A stretch of DNA of 64,000 nt from DATKPE01 sp033854175 (GCA_033854175.1 JAWOKN010000054.1:1-64000), one strand, 5' to 3'; positions 18,316 through 27,610 are shown, counted from the stretch's first letter. Numbers and translations are program-made. The notes: generated from the letters alone by a model not told the origin.

Positions 18316-19032
18316 ATGCCTAAACCGAAGAAAATTCCCAGTCAGCCGGTCTTGAAAAAGATTCATCTTCTCGTCATCGAAGATGAACACCACCTCGCCG
18401 ATTCCATCGCACGCAGGTTCGAGGAAGAGGGCTATTTTGTCGACGTCGCCCACGACGGGGAGGAGGGATTCCACCTCGGATGCTCCAAGAAGTACCATCT
18501 CATCATCCTCGACCTTCTCCTTCCGAAGAAGGACGGCATCCAGGTCCTCAAGGAGCTGCGCCGCAATAAGGTCCAGAGCATGGTCCTGATCCTCACCGCG
18601 AAAAGTACGGTCGAGGACCGCGTCGAGGGGCTGAAGATCGGCGCCGATGACTATCTCTCCAAACCCTTCGCCTTTGCCGAACTGATCGCACGCGTCGAAA
18701 CCCTCCTCCGCAGACAGGGCGTCCAGCAGACGACGATTCTCCGCGCCGACGATCTCGAACTCGATGTCGAAACCCGCGCCGTCCACCGCGGGGGAAAATC
18801 CATCCACCTCACACAGAAGGAATACCTTCTCCTCGAACTTCTCCTCCGGAATAAGAACCGCATCCTCACACGCCGCGAGATCGCCGAACAGGTCTGGGGC
18901 TATGACTTCGATACCGGGACCAATGTCGTCGATGTCTATGTCAATTACCTCCGGAAAGCCATCGACGAGGGGTTCCCCAAGAAGCTCATCCATACCGTAC
19001 GGGGAGTGGGCTTTATCCTCAAAGAGGAATGA
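18316..19032 (+). CDS. OmpR/PhoB-family response regulator
   Basis: The 238-residue protein has a receiver domain (about residues 17-130) with acidic pocket IEDE and phospho-acceptor Asp66 in IILDLLLPKKDG, followed by LTAK and the conserved Lys in YLSKPF. A winged-helix DNA-binding domain fills residues 145-236 (LTQKEYLLLELLLRNKNRILTRREIAEQVWG and VDVYVNYLRKAID). It overlaps the sensor kinase gene by four bases. The signal and targets cannot be inferred; metal- or envelope-sensing CusR-like systems have the same layout. Confidence 0.94.
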   Translation: MPKPKKIPSQPVLKKIHLLVIEDEHHLADSIARRFEEEGYFVDVAHDGEEGFHLGCSKKYHLIILDLLLPKKDGIQVLKELRRNKVQSMVLILTAKSTVEDRVEGLKIGADDYLSKPFAFAELIARVETLLRRQGVQQTTILRADDLELDVETRAVHRGGKSIHLTQKEYLLLELLLRNKNRILTRREIAEQVWGYDFDTGTNVVDVYVNYLRKAIDEGFPKKLIHTVRGVGFILKEE

Positions 19033-20417
19033 TGTTCCGTACAATCCGCTTCAGGCTTGCCCTCTGGTATGCCTCCGCGTTCCTCGTCAGCTCAGGGATC
19101 ATCGCATGGTTTGTCTATGTCTATATCGGGAGCACCCTCTCCGACCGCCTCGACGAATCGCTGACAAATGAGATCCAGTGGGTCGCAGCCCGCCTCGAAC
19201 GCGGTGAATCCCATGCGGAATCCCCCCAGGACGCAAGGGACGATATCTTCGAGCATGCTTCGTTTTATCCGATCAAGGAATATATCGAGATATGGAACAG
19301 CCCCCGTGTGATGTTTTACCATTCCCCCAACCTCGTCCCGGATACCCTCCGGTCATACCTCGTCCCGGGCGACACGGGAACAGGGCTCAGAACCATCAGG
19401 AATTTCCGTGACCATTTTATCCGCCTCACCACCAGACGGACCCCACATCAGCTGATCATCGTCGCCATGCCCACCACCTCGGTGACAACCGCCGTCAACC
19501 AGCTCCTGACAATCTTCCTCTGGCTCTGCCCCGTGGTGATCTGCATCGCCGTGGCCGGCGCTGTCTATGTCTCGAAACGTTCCCTGGCAAAACTCAACCA
19601 GGTGATCGAAACGACACAAAAGATCACCGCCGACCGCCTCCATGACCGGATCCCGGAACATCATGCCAATGATGAAATCGGCCGGATCATTTCGACCTTC
19701 AACCAGATGATCTCCCGCCTCGATGTCTCGTTCGGACAGATGAAGCAGTTCTCCGCCGACGCATCCCACGAATTGCTCACCCCGCTGGCGGTCCTCCGCA
19801 CACAGCTGGAAACTGCCCTCAACAGCCGCGTCAGCACCGATGATCTGAAAAAAATTATCGCCGACTGCCTCGACGAAACCCTCCATATGAGCTCGATACT
19901 GGATTCACTCCTGCTGCTGGCAAAGGGCGATGCGGGCCAGATCAGCGTCAGACGGGAAATCGTCGATTTTTCCTCGCTCCTCAGGGAGATCTATGACGAC
20001 ACGCTCCTGCTCGGTTCACATAAATCACTCGAGATCACGATCGATGCCGCCCCCGGTATCTGCGTCACCGGAGACTATTCCCGGCTCCGGCAGATGCTGC
20101 TGAATCTTATCGATAATGCCATCAAGTATAATAAGCCGAACGGAGCTGTTGCCCTGAAACTTCAACCGGTCGGAAATAGGGTCGTTCTCTCCGTCTCCGA
20201 TACCGGCATTGGTATACCCGAAAGCGAAATCCCGAAGATTTTCGACAGGTTCTACCGCGTTGACCGCGCCCGCTCCCGCGAACAGGGGGGCTCCGGTCTG
20301 GGCCTCTCGATCACCAAGTGGATCGTCGAAGCCCACGGCGGAACGATTTCTGTGACAAGTAAGCTCGGACAGGGGACTGAGTTTGTCATCTCCCTGCCAC
20401 GCGCCGAGGTCCGGTAA
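19029..20417 (+). CDS. Sensor histidine kinase with HAMP domain
   Basis: The 462-residue membrane kinase has two transmembrane helices (about residues 8-30 and 158-182) enclosing a periplasmic sensor region of roughly 125 residues, then a HAMP domain, a HisKA domain and an ATP-binding domain (NLIDNAIKYNK, DTGIGIPESEIPKIFDRFYR, GGSGLGLSITKWIVEAHGG). The H-box reads ASHELLTPLAVL: the phospho-acceptor His is present, but the common SHELRTP Arg is Leu. It should phosphorylate the adjacent regulator. Confidence 0.94.
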   Translation: MMFRTIRFRLALWYASAFLVSSGIIAWFVYVYIGSTLSDRLDESLTNEIQWVAARLERGESHAESPQDARDDIFEHASFYPIKEYIEIWNSPRVMFYHSPNLVPDTLRSYLVPGDTGTGLRTIRNFRDHFIRLTTRRTPHQLIIVAMPTTSVTTAVNQLLTIFLWLCPVVICIAVAGAVYVSKRSLAKLNQVIETTQKITADRLHDRIPEHHANDEIGRIISTFNQMISRLDVSFGQMKQFSADASHELLTPLAVLRTQLETALNSRVSTDDLKKIIADCLDETLHMSSILDSLLLLAKGDAGQISVRREIVDFSSLLREIYDDTLLLGSHKSLEITIDAAPGICVTGDYSRLRQMLLNLIDNAIKYNKPNGAVALKLQPVGNRVVLSVSDTGIGIPESEIPKIFDRFYRVDRARSREQGGSGLGLSITKWIVEAHGGTISVTSKLGQGTEFVISLPRAEVR

Positions 20418-20446
20418 AGGTAAGCCCTCCCCCCCAGAAGATCAGT

Positions 20447-21244
20447 TTATCTCACGCGTTTCCCGGCACTCCGTCGCCTCCTGACGTTCGCCTGTATCAG
20501 CCTTATCCCCTCAAGAACGAGCGAATGATCGACCGTGTCGATTGACGGGATGTGCGGCGCCAGGAGTGATGCATATCCGCCCGTTGCAACGATTTTTACC
20601 CTCCCGCCCGTTTCTTTCTTTAACCTCCTGATTAATCCTTCCATGGCATCGGCCGTGCCGTACATGATCCCCGACTGAAGACACGAAATCGTCCCCCCGC
20701 CAGCCACCCGCCGGGGAAATGTCAACGGCGGTACGGGGAGCTGGGCCGTGAAATGATGGAGTGAATTGGCAAGCGTCTCTATGCCGGGGAAGATGATTCC
20801 TCCCTCGAAGGTGCCGTTTTTTGAAACGATGTCGAAGGTCGTCGCAGTGCCGAAATCGATGACCACCACGGGACTCCCGTACCTGGTGTATGCCGCTACG
20901 GCGTTGCAGATCCGGTCCGCACCAAGCGTGTCCCCCGGGTTGTACCTGATCCTTATACCGGCAGGGCTTTTCCGCGTGATGAGAAGGGGTTGGATGGAAA
21001 ATTTCTTTTGAAGCAGACGGACAAACCGGGCCGCCGATCCCGGGACCACCGATGCGATGCCCGCCCCCACGATCTCCTCGGGCCTTGCCCCCACCTCACG
21101 GCAGAAGAGCCTCAGGTGCGCTTCCAGCGTCCTGACCGGCAGGAGGGGATAGGTCCCCATTCGCCATTCGCCTATGAGACTCTCCCCCCTGAAAATCCCG
21201 AGGACGGTGTGGCTGTTTCCGATGTCGACCGCAAGGAGCGTCAT
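20447..21244 (-). CDS. coaX: Type III pantothenate kinase
   Basis: The 265-residue protein matches CoaX, which phosphorylates pantothenate in coenzyme A synthesis. It shows LLAVDIGNSHTVLGIF at the N-terminus (phosphate-binding loop of the ASKHA fold), PGDTLGADRICNAVAAY (substrate and catalytic Asp) and VIDFGTATTFDIV. The Cys/His zinc motif seen in some members is not evident. Its ATG overlaps the birA stop by four bases, a common pairing. Confidence 0.95.
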   Translation of the reverse strand: MTLLAVDIGNSHTVLGIFRGESLIGEWRMGTYPLLPVRTLEAHLRLFCREVGARPEEIVGAGIASVVPGSAARFVRLLQKKFSIQPLLITRKSPAGIRIRYNPGDTLGADRICNAVAAYTRYGSPVVVIDFGTATTFDIVSKNGTFEGGIIFPGIETLANSLHHFTAQLPVPPLTFPRRVAGGGTISCLQSGIMYGTADAMEGLIRRLKKETGGRVKIVATGGYASLLAPHIPSIDTVDHSLVLEGIRLIQANVRRRRSAGKRVR

Positions 21245-22017
21245 GCCTCAATCCGTAACGTGAGATCCCCGGATGAAAAGCGTTCCTCTTTTCCCCCATG
21301 CCAGAGAACGAGTTCGCCGTTTTCCTCTATCCTCCTCGCAATTCCCCGGCATGATGCCCCGGGTGTTGAAATTGTCACGGTTTTTCCGATCATCGGGGCA
21401 TAACGCAGCCACCCCGTGCGGATCTCCTCGTACCGCCCGTCCTGAACCGCAGGATAATTTTTTTCCATATGATGGAGAAGCACCGAAAGTATGTCGCCGA
21501 CATCGTACCGTGCCCCGGCCGCCTGACGGAGCGATGTGGCGGTCCGGGACAGTTCCCCGGGGAAGTCACCCTGGTTCACGTTGAGCCCTATCCCGACGAT
21601 GATCCCCTCACACCGGCCCCGGACGAATGTGGCCTCCGACAATATCCCACAGCATTTTTTCCCGCCAACCAGGACGTCGTTCGGCCATTTGCATTCAGGC
21701 TGAAGACCGGTTGAATCCTTTATCCCCTCCGCTACCGCGAGACTCGCATAGAGCGATATGATGCCGAGATGACTCTGCCGGATGTCCGGTTTTATGACGA
21801 CCGAAAATGTCAGGCTTTCTCCCTTCACACTGTGCCATACCCTCCCAAGCCGCCCCCGGCCCGAAGTTTGTTCCTCCGCTAACACAACGGTCCCCTCCGG
21901 CACTGTGGGGGGGAGCTTTTTCGCGGCGTCATTTGTCGAGCCGATATGTTCGTAGATGTGGAGCTCCCTCCCGAACAGCTTTGTCCTCAGCTTGCTCCTG
22001 ATCTCAGTTTCGTCCAT
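21241..22017 (-). CDS. birA: Biotin--[acetyl-CoA-carboxylase] ligase
   Basis: The 258-residue product is a biotin protein ligase without the N-terminal DNA-binding domain, so it should only attach biotin and not act as a repressor. Motifs are STNDAAKKL, EEQTSGRGRLGRVWHS (biotinyl-AMP loop), KWPNDVLVGGKKCCGIL and GIGLNVNQ. It is divergent from dnaK across a 322-base gap and co-transcribed with coaX. Confidence 0.95.
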   Translation of the reverse strand: MDETEIRSKLRTKLFGRELHIYEHIGSTNDAAKKLPPTVPEGTVVLAEEQTSGRGRLGRVWHSVKGESLTFSVVIKPDIRQSHLGIISLYASLAVAEGIKDSTGLQPECKWPNDVLVGGKKCCGILSEATFVRGRCEGIIVGIGLNVNQGDFPGELSRTATSLRQAAGARYDVGDILSVLLHHMEKNYPAVQDGRYEEIRTGWLRYAPMIGKTVTISTPGASCRGIARRIEENGELVLWHGGKEERFSSGDLTLRIEA

Positions 22018-22339
22018 TGTCTCTTCCGGTCATGACGTCGTGAATGATGGTAACGAAATCATATCGAAAATGCAAAACTGCACTTTTGACACGAATCCGC
22101 CGAAAATTGCCATATATTGTTGAATGCCTGCCATCGTGGCAGGCCTTCGGGTTTATAAATTCCCGCACCGGAGTGTTCAGATGTTATGGATATCCGTTTT
22201 TTTGAACGGAATGGAGGATTATGCCCCGAACCTGTGTGGCATGAGCCTTGCAGTAGTCTGTTTAGGTTTATATGAAAAATTTGATTCCGGCCGGCGGTCA
22301 CTTCCGGCGGGAATATACTATTGTAAAGGAGAAATTTCA
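22018..22339 (+). promoter_or_regulatory. Divergent birA/dnaK intergenic region with long dnaK leader
   Basis: These 322 bases hold no gene I can support. The best dnaK promoter candidate is TTGCAG (22248-22253), 17 bases, TATGAA (22271-22276). An upstream TTGACA (22086-22091) with TATATT (22113-22118) has an abnormal 21-base spacer. An exact inverted repeat, an 8-bp stem with a TCG loop, spans 22126-22144. On the minus strand TTGCAT and TACCAT with a 17-base gap could serve birA. No CIRCE heat-shock operator is seen. Confidence 0.5.
22126..22144. other. Perfect inverted repeat upstream of dnaK
   Basis: GCCTGCCA (22126-22133) and TGGCAGGC (22137-22144) are exact complements around the three-base loop TCG. 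The position, between a possible upstream promoter and dnaK, would suit an operator for a dimeric regulator or a leader hairpin. It has no T-tract, so it is not a terminator. Confidence 0.5.
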
Positions 22340-24265
22340 ATGTCAGGAAAAATTATAGGAATCGACCTCGGCACGACCAATTCCGTCGTCGCCGTTATGG
22401 AGGGTAATGACCCGGTCGTTATCGCAAACGCCGAAGGGTCGCGGACCACACCGTCTGTGGTCGCATTCACCAAGAGCGGCGACCGCCTCGTCGGTCAGGC
22501 AGCAAAACGACAGGCCGTCACGAACCCGCAGAATACGATCTACTCGATCAAACGCTTCATGGGCCGTTTTCATAATGAAGTCACGGAGGAAATGAAACTG
22601 GTTTCCTATAAGGTCGTCCAGGGGGATAATAATACGGCCCGGATCCAGATCAATGACCGAGTCTATTCCCCCCCCGAAATCAGCGCGATGATCCTCCAGA
22701 AGATGAAACAGACCGCCGAGGATTACCTCGGAACGAAGATTACCGACGCCGTGATTACCGTCCCTGCCTATTTCAACGACGCACAGCGGCAGGCGACAAA
22801 GGAGGCGGGCGAAATCGCGGGCCTCAACGTCCGGCGTATCCTCAACGAGCCCACGGCGGCCGCTCTTGCCTATGGCCTCGATAAGAAGAACAAGGACCTG
22901 AAGGTCGCGGTGTTTGATCTGGGCGGCGGAACGTTCGATATCTCCGTCCTCGAACTGGGCGACGGCGTCTTTGAGGTGAAATCCACGAACGGCGACACTC
23001 ACCTCGGCGGCGATAATTTTGACCAGCGGGTGCTCGATTATATGGCCGAGGAGTTCAGGAAACAGGAGGGCGTCGACCTCCGGAAGGATCCGATGGCCCT
23101 GCAGCGCCTGCGCGAGGCCGCCGAAAAAGCCAAGATGGAACTTTCACAGCTCATGCAGACCGAGGTCAATCTCCCGTTTATTACCGCAACAGCGGACGGC
23201 CCGAAACATCTCAATATGACGATCACACGGGCCATGTTCGAACAGCTCGTCGAGGATCTCGTACAGCGATGCGTGCCTCCGGTCGAGAAGGCCCTGCGCG
23301 ACGCGGGCCTCCAGCCGAACCAGATCGATGAGGTCATCCTCGTCGGCGGCATGACACGCGTCCCGCGCGTCCAGGCGCTTGTGAAAAGTATGTTCGGCAA
23401 GGAGGGGCATAAGGGGGTCAACCCCGATGAGGTCGTCGCCGTCGGCGCGGGTATCCAGGGCGGCGTGCTTTCGGGCGATGTCTCCGATGTCCTCCTGCTC
23501 GATGTCACACCCCTGAGCCTCGGCATCGAAACCCTTGGCGGCGTGATGACAACCATGATCACCTCGAATACCACGATTCCGACAAAGAAATCGGAAATCT
23601 TTTCGACGGCCTCCGATAGCCAGCCCTCGGTCGAGATCCACGTTCTCCAGGGCGAACGGCCGATGGCAATCGATAACCGCACACTCGGCCGCTTCCACCT
23701 CGATGGTATTCCACCGGCACCGCGCGGTGTCCCTCAGATCGAGGTTACCTTTGATATCGACGCGAACGGTATCCTTCATGTCGCCGCAAAGGATAAGGCG
23801 ACGAGCAAGGAACAGAGCATCAGGATTACCTCCTCAAGCGGTCTGACCAAGGAGGAGATCGAAAAAATGAAACAGGACGCGCAGTCGCACTCGCAGGAGG
23901 ACAAGAAGCGCCGCGACGACGTCAATACCCGCAACCAGGCGGATACGATTTTGTTCCAGACGAGGAAACAGCTGAAGGATTACGGCGACAAGATGCCCCC
24001 GAATATGAAATCGAAGGTGGAATCGGCCGCCGATGCCCTCGAGACGGCGATCAAGAGCAACAATACGGCCGAGATCACCGCGAAGATGGAAACCCTCAAC
24101 AGCGCCTGGAATGAGGCCTCGGGCGCAATGTACCAGCAGACAACCGGCGGGGCACACCCCGGCGGCGGTCCGCAGCCTGAACCACCGCCCCAGGGACCCA
24201 AACCGAAGGACGGCAAGGCGGTCGAGGATGCCTCGTTTGAGGTCGTCGACGACAAGGATAAATAA
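22340..24265 (+). CDS. dnaK: Chaperone DnaK (Hsp70)
   Basis: The 641-residue protein is a complete Hsp70: ATPase domain with IIGIDLGTTNSVVAVMEG, FDLGGGTFDISVL and ILVGGMTRVPRVQ, then the substrate-binding domain and a C-terminal FEVVDDKDK tail. I start at the ATG preceded by AAAGGAG; the frame is open 72 codons further upstream, but that stretch is the leader. grpE and dnaJ are not adjacent. clpB follows after a terminator, so the disaggregation partners sit together but appear to be transcribed separately. Confidence 0.98.
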   Translation: MSGKIIGIDLGTTNSVVAVMEGNDPVVIANAEGSRTTPSVVAFTKSGDRLVGQAAKRQAVTNPQNTIYSIKRFMGRFHNEVTEEMKLVSYKVVQGDNNTARIQINDRVYSPPEISAMILQKMKQTAEDYLGTKITDAVITVPAYFNDAQRQATKEAGEIAGLNVRRILNEPTAAALAYGLDKKNKDLKVAVFDLGGGTFDISVLELGDGVFEVKSTNGDTHLGGDNFDQRVLDYMAEEFRKQEGVDLRKDPMALQRLREAAEKAKMELSQLMQTEVNLPFITATADGPKHLNMTITRAMFEQLVEDLVQRCVPPVEKALRDAGLQPNQIDEVILVGGMTRVPRVQALVKSMFGKEGHKGVNPDEVVAVGAGIQGGVLSGDVSDVLLLDVTPLSLGIETLGGVMTTMITSNTTIPTKKSEIFSTASDSQPSVEIHVLQGERPMAIDNRTLGRFHLDGIPPAPRGVPQIEVTFDIDANGILHVAAKDKATSKEQSIRITSSSGLTKEEIEKMKQDAQSHSQEDKKRRDDVNTRNQADTILFQTRKQLKDYGDKMPPNMKSKVESAADALETAIKSNNTAEITAKMETLNSAWNEASGAMYQQTTGGAHPGGGPQPEPPPQGPKPKDGKAVEDASFEVVDDKDK

Positions 24266-24285
24266 TCCCGGAGACCTATTATTCG

Positions 24286-24510
24286 ATGAAACTGATTCTT
24301 CTTGGTCTGGCCCTCGTTGCGGTTACGGTCTTTCTGATCGTGGCAACGAAGAAACGATGGGTGTCGTGGAAGGGCGGAAGTCCGATCGCAAGCGTGACCG
24401 CATTCCACGATCTCCAGACGGCCGATAAGCAGGAGGCGATCGAGTATGTCATGGAACAAAAAGCCGGGAAGAAAATGGAAGAACAGGAGAGCGGCGAAAA
24501 AAAGAAATAA
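24286..24510 (+). CDS. Small single-pass membrane protein
   Basis: The 74-residue product has one N-terminal transmembrane helix (about residues 3-20), then a basic and a polar segment ending in a Lys/Glu-rich tail. It starts 20 bases after dnaK and stops 24 bases before a terminator, so it is probably the last gene of the dnaK transcript. No family is recognised. Codon use matches the neighbours. Confidence 0.65.
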   Translation: MKLILLGLALVAVTVFLIVATKKRWVSWKGGSPIASVTAFHDLQTADKQEAIEYVMEQKAGKKMEEQESGEKKK

Positions 24511-24533
24511 CACCCGCTTCATTTTGACACAAC

Positions 24534-24579
24534 GCCGCCCGTTCCATGGATCATCCTGTCAACGTGCGGCATTTTTTTT
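24534..24579 (+). terminator. Intrinsic terminator of the dnaK transcript
   Basis: GCCGCCCGTT (24534-24543) and AACGTGCGGC (24561-24570) pair with one mismatch and are followed by ATTTTTTTT. The T-tract runs directly into TTGACA (24578-24583), so terminator and a possible clpB -35 element overlap. Confidence 0.75.
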
Positions 24580-24627
24580 GACATCTGTCTGTTTTTTGTA
24601 CGGCGATGATCAGGAACTGAGGTATCT

Positions 24628-27267
24628 ATGAACTTTAATAAATTCACGATAAAATCACAGGAGGCTGTCCAGAACGCCCAGGAGATCGCATCCAGCTATT
24701 CGAACCAGGCCATCGAACCTGAACACCTTCTTGCCGCACTCATGCAGGACAGCGAGGGCGTCGTCCAGCCCGTCCTCCAGAAGATCGGCGCAAATGTCGA
24801 TTCTATCAAGATCAAGATCAATGAGCTGATCGAAAAGCTCCCCAAGGTCACCGGATCCGCCGTCGGCAACCAGTTCATCGGCCAAACCCTCATGGAACTT
24901 TTCGATATCGCCTATAAGGAGGCGCAGTCGCTGAAGGACGAATATGTCAGCACGGAACATCTCCTCCTTGCCCTCGCAGGCACGAAATCCCCGGCCGGAC
25001 AGCTCCTGGCCGACCAGGGCGTGACGAAGGATCAGATCTATAAGGCGCTGAAGGATGTCCGCGGCACCCAGCGCGTGACGGACCAGACGCCGGAGGAAAA
25101 ATATCAGGCCCTCCGGAAATTTGGCCGGGATCTGAATGAACTCGCCCGGAAGGGAAAACTCGATCCGGTCATCGGCCGCGATGAGGAGATCCGCCGCGTC
25201 CTGCAGGTTCTTTCCCGGAGGACCAAGAACAACCCGGTCCTCATCGGCGAGCCCGGTGTCGGCAAGACCGCCATCGCCGAAGGTATCGCCCAGCGGATCA
25301 TCCAGGGGGATGTACCCGAGAACCTGAAAACAAAACGTATTATCGCTCTCGATATGGGTTCGCTCGTCGCCGGTACGAGCTTCCGCGGCCAGTTTGAAGA
25401 ACGCCTGAAGGCCGTGCTGAAGGAGGTCACCGGGTCACAGGGCGAAATCATCCTTTTCATCGACGAGCTCCATACCCTCGTCGGCGCAGGCGCGGCACAG
25501 GGTGCGGTCGATGCCGCAAATATGCTGAAACCCGCCCTCGCAAAGGGCGAACTGCGCGCCATCGGCGCAACCACGATCGATGAATACAGGAAGTATATCG
25601 AGAAGGATGCGGCACTGGAACGAAGGTTCCAGCCGGTCCTCATCGACGAGCCTTCGGTCGAGGACACCGTGTCGATCCTCCGTGGCCTGAAGGAAAAATA
25701 TGAGGTCCATCACGGCGTGCGGGTGACCGATGCCGCCATTGTCGCTGCTGCGGAACTGAGCTACCGCTATATCAGCGACCGCTTTCTGCCCGATAAGGCC
25801 ATCGACCTTATCGATGAAGCCGCCTCGAAACTGAGGATTGAAATCGATTCTATGCCCGAGGAACTCGACGAGGTTGAACGCCGGATCAAACAGCTGGAGA
25901 TCGAACGCGAGGCGATTAAACGCGAACATGATGAGATGACCCGCTCACGGCTTACCGTGATCGAACGGGAACTTGCCGAGCTGAATGGGCAGCGCTCCGG
26001 CCTGCGGGCTCACTGGCAGAACGAAAAGGACCTGATTCAGTCGATCCGCCGGATGAAGGAGGAGACCGAAAAGGCGAAACTCGATGCCGACCGGTTCGAA
26101 CGCGAGGGGAATCTCGCGAAGGTGGCGGAACTGCGGTACGGCGTCATCGCTTCCCTCCAGAAAAAGATGACCGGCGCCGCCGAAAAACTGGCCAGGGTCC
26201 AGAAGGATAAGAAAATGCTCAAGGAGGAGGTCGACGCTGAGGATATCGCGGAAATCGTCTCCCGCTGGACCGGAATACCCGTCACCCGCATGCTCGAAAG
26301 CGAACGCTCGAAACTCGTCCACCTCGAAGACCGCCTGCATCAGCGCGTCGTGGACCAGGACGAGGCCGTCCGGGCCGTCTCCGATGCGGTCCGCCGCAGC
26401 CGTGCCGGCCTGCATGACGAAAAACGGCCGATCGGCTCGTTCATCTTCCTCGGCAGCACCGGCGTCGGGAAGACGGAACTTGCCAGGGCACTCGCGGAGT
26501 TTCTCTTCAACGATGAGAACGCGCTCGTCCGCATCGATATGAGCGAGTATATGGAAAAGTTCAGCGTCTCACGCCTCATCGGCGCCCCGCCCGGCTATGT
26601 CGGCTATGAAGAGGGCGGACAGCTTACCGAAGCCATCCGCCGTAAACCCTATTCCGTCGTCCTTCTTGATGAGATCGAGAAGGCCCACCCCGAGGTGTTC
26701 AACGTTCTGCTGCAGCTCCTGGACGAGGGACGGCTCACCGACGGTAAGGGGAGAACGGTCAATTTCAAGAATACGATTATTATCATGACCTCGAACCTCG
26801 GTTCGCAGCTGATCCAGGAAAAACTCTCGGCGCTCGACGGATCGGATGATACCACACAACGGGTCTATGATGACCTGCGCGTGGAACTGAACGCACTCCT
26901 GCGCCAGACCATCCGGCCGGAGTTTTTGAACCGGATCGACGAGATTATCCTCTTTAAGGTGCTGAGCATCGCCGATCTGCGGAAGATCGTCGAACTCCAG
27001 CTTGAAAAAGTCCGTGACCTGGTCGCCAGGAAGGGTCTTACCATCAGTTTTACCGAGGACGCAAAGGACTGGCTCGGGAAGCTGGGCTACGACCCGACAC
27101 TCGGGGCACGGCCGATGAAACGCGTTATCCAGAAACATATCGTGAATACGCTGTCGGAGAAAATCCTGGATGGCGAGATCACCGAGGGCGATACGATCCT
27201 GGTCGGCCTGGATCATGAGGGGCTGATCAAGTTCACGAAGTCTGAACCCGCCGCCGTGCCGAAATAA
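24628..27267 (+). CDS. clpB: ATP-dependent chaperone ClpB
   Basis: The 879-residue protein is a full-length Hsp100 disaggregase. It has the N-domain (residues 1-150), AAA1 with Walker A GEPGVGKTA and Walker B ILFIDELHTLVGAG, a long coiled-coil M-domain (about residues 410-530), and AAA2 with GSTGVGKTELARALAEFLF and VVLLDEIEKAHPEV. It lacks the tripeptide loop for ClpP binding, so it is a chaperone and not a protease subunit. It works with DnaK to rescue aggregated protein. Confidence 0.98.
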   Translation: MNFNKFTIKSQEAVQNAQEIASSYSNQAIEPEHLLAALMQDSEGVVQPVLQKIGANVDSIKIKINELIEKLPKVTGSAVGNQFIGQTLMELFDIAYKEAQSLKDEYVSTEHLLLALAGTKSPAGQLLADQGVTKDQIYKALKDVRGTQRVTDQTPEEKYQALRKFGRDLNELARKGKLDPVIGRDEEIRRVLQVLSRRTKNNPVLIGEPGVGKTAIAEGIAQRIIQGDVPENLKTKRIIALDMGSLVAGTSFRGQFEERLKAVLKEVTGSQGEIILFIDELHTLVGAGAAQGAVDAANMLKPALAKGELRAIGATTIDEYRKYIEKDAALERRFQPVLIDEPSVEDTVSILRGLKEKYEVHHGVRVTDAAIVAAAELSYRYISDRFLPDKAIDLIDEAASKLRIEIDSMPEELDEVERRIKQLEIEREAIKREHDEMTRSRLTVIERELAELNGQRSGLRAHWQNEKDLIQSIRRMKEETEKAKLDADRFEREGNLAKVAELRYGVIASLQKKMTGAAEKLARVQKDKKMLKEEVDAEDIAEIVSRWTGIPVTRMLESERSKLVHLEDRLHQRVVDQDEAVRAVSDAVRRSRAGLHDEKRPIGSFIFLGSTGVGKTELARALAEFLFNDENALVRIDMSEYMEKFSVSRLIGAPPGYVGYEEGGQLTEAIRRKPYSVVLLDEIEKAHPEVFNVLLQLLDEGRLTDGKGRTVNFKNTIIIMTSNLGSQLIQEKLSALDGSDDTTQRVYDDLRVELNALLRQTIRPEFLNRIDEIILFKVLSIADLRKIVELQLEKVRDLVARKGLTISFTEDAKDWLGKLGYDPTLGARPMKRVIQKHIVNTLSEKILDGEITEGDTILVGLDHEGLIKFTKSEPAAVPK

Positions 27268-27324
27268 ATCCGCGGTCCCGCGCCGCAGGCGGATCTGTCC
27301 CAATTCTCCTCCAAGGATGACACG

Positions 27325-27368
27325 CCCCCTTTTCTGGTCCCAATGACAGGGAAGGGGGTTGTTGTTGT
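27325..27368 (+). terminator. Intrinsic terminator after clpB
   Basis: CCCCCTT (27325-27331) pairs with AAGGGGG (27352-27358), with extra pairing inside the loop, and is followed by a T-rich run. It ends only a few bases before the asnA -35 box. Confidence 0.65.
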
Positions 27369-27371
27369 CAA

Positions 27372-27400
27372 TTGACATTCAGCCCCGAAATTTGTACTTT
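27372..27400 (+). promoter_or_regulatory. Promoter of asnA
   Basis: Perfect TTGACA (27372-27377), 17 bases, TACTTT (27395-27400). Initiation near 27407 would give an unusually long leader of about 200 bases. Confidence 0.7.
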
Positions 27401-27610
27401 TATCCGGTCGCATCAGACTGTTCGAGTCATCCTCGAAGCCCGCATTTTGTTCATTCAAATTTATGAATGCCATCGCCCGTTTGGTCCCCCGACTCTCACG
27501 AATCGTTACCGTGCAGTTGCGTGATGGTGGTTCGCAGCTGTTCCGCAAATTCCCAATGCCTGGAGTGTGCGTGTGTATCATTGAATAATTTTTGAAAGGA
27601 GAAAAACATA
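27401..27610 (+). promoter_or_regulatory. Long untranslated leader of asnA
   Basis: About 200 bases separate the promoter from the asnA ATG. The leader contains a hairpin of CAGTTGCG (27514-27521) with CGCAGCTG (27533-27540), and a 41-codon open frame (27463-27588) that ends 22 bases before asnA. That frame lacks a ribosome site and is not Asn-rich, so I do not call it a gene. The layout would allow post-transcriptional control, but no known riboswitch is recognised. Confidence 0.5.

Noticed and set aside
27463..27588. A 41-codon frame in the asnA leader as an attenuation peptide
   Set aside because: There is no ribosome site and no enrichment in Asn or Asp codons, so it is noted only as part of the leader.
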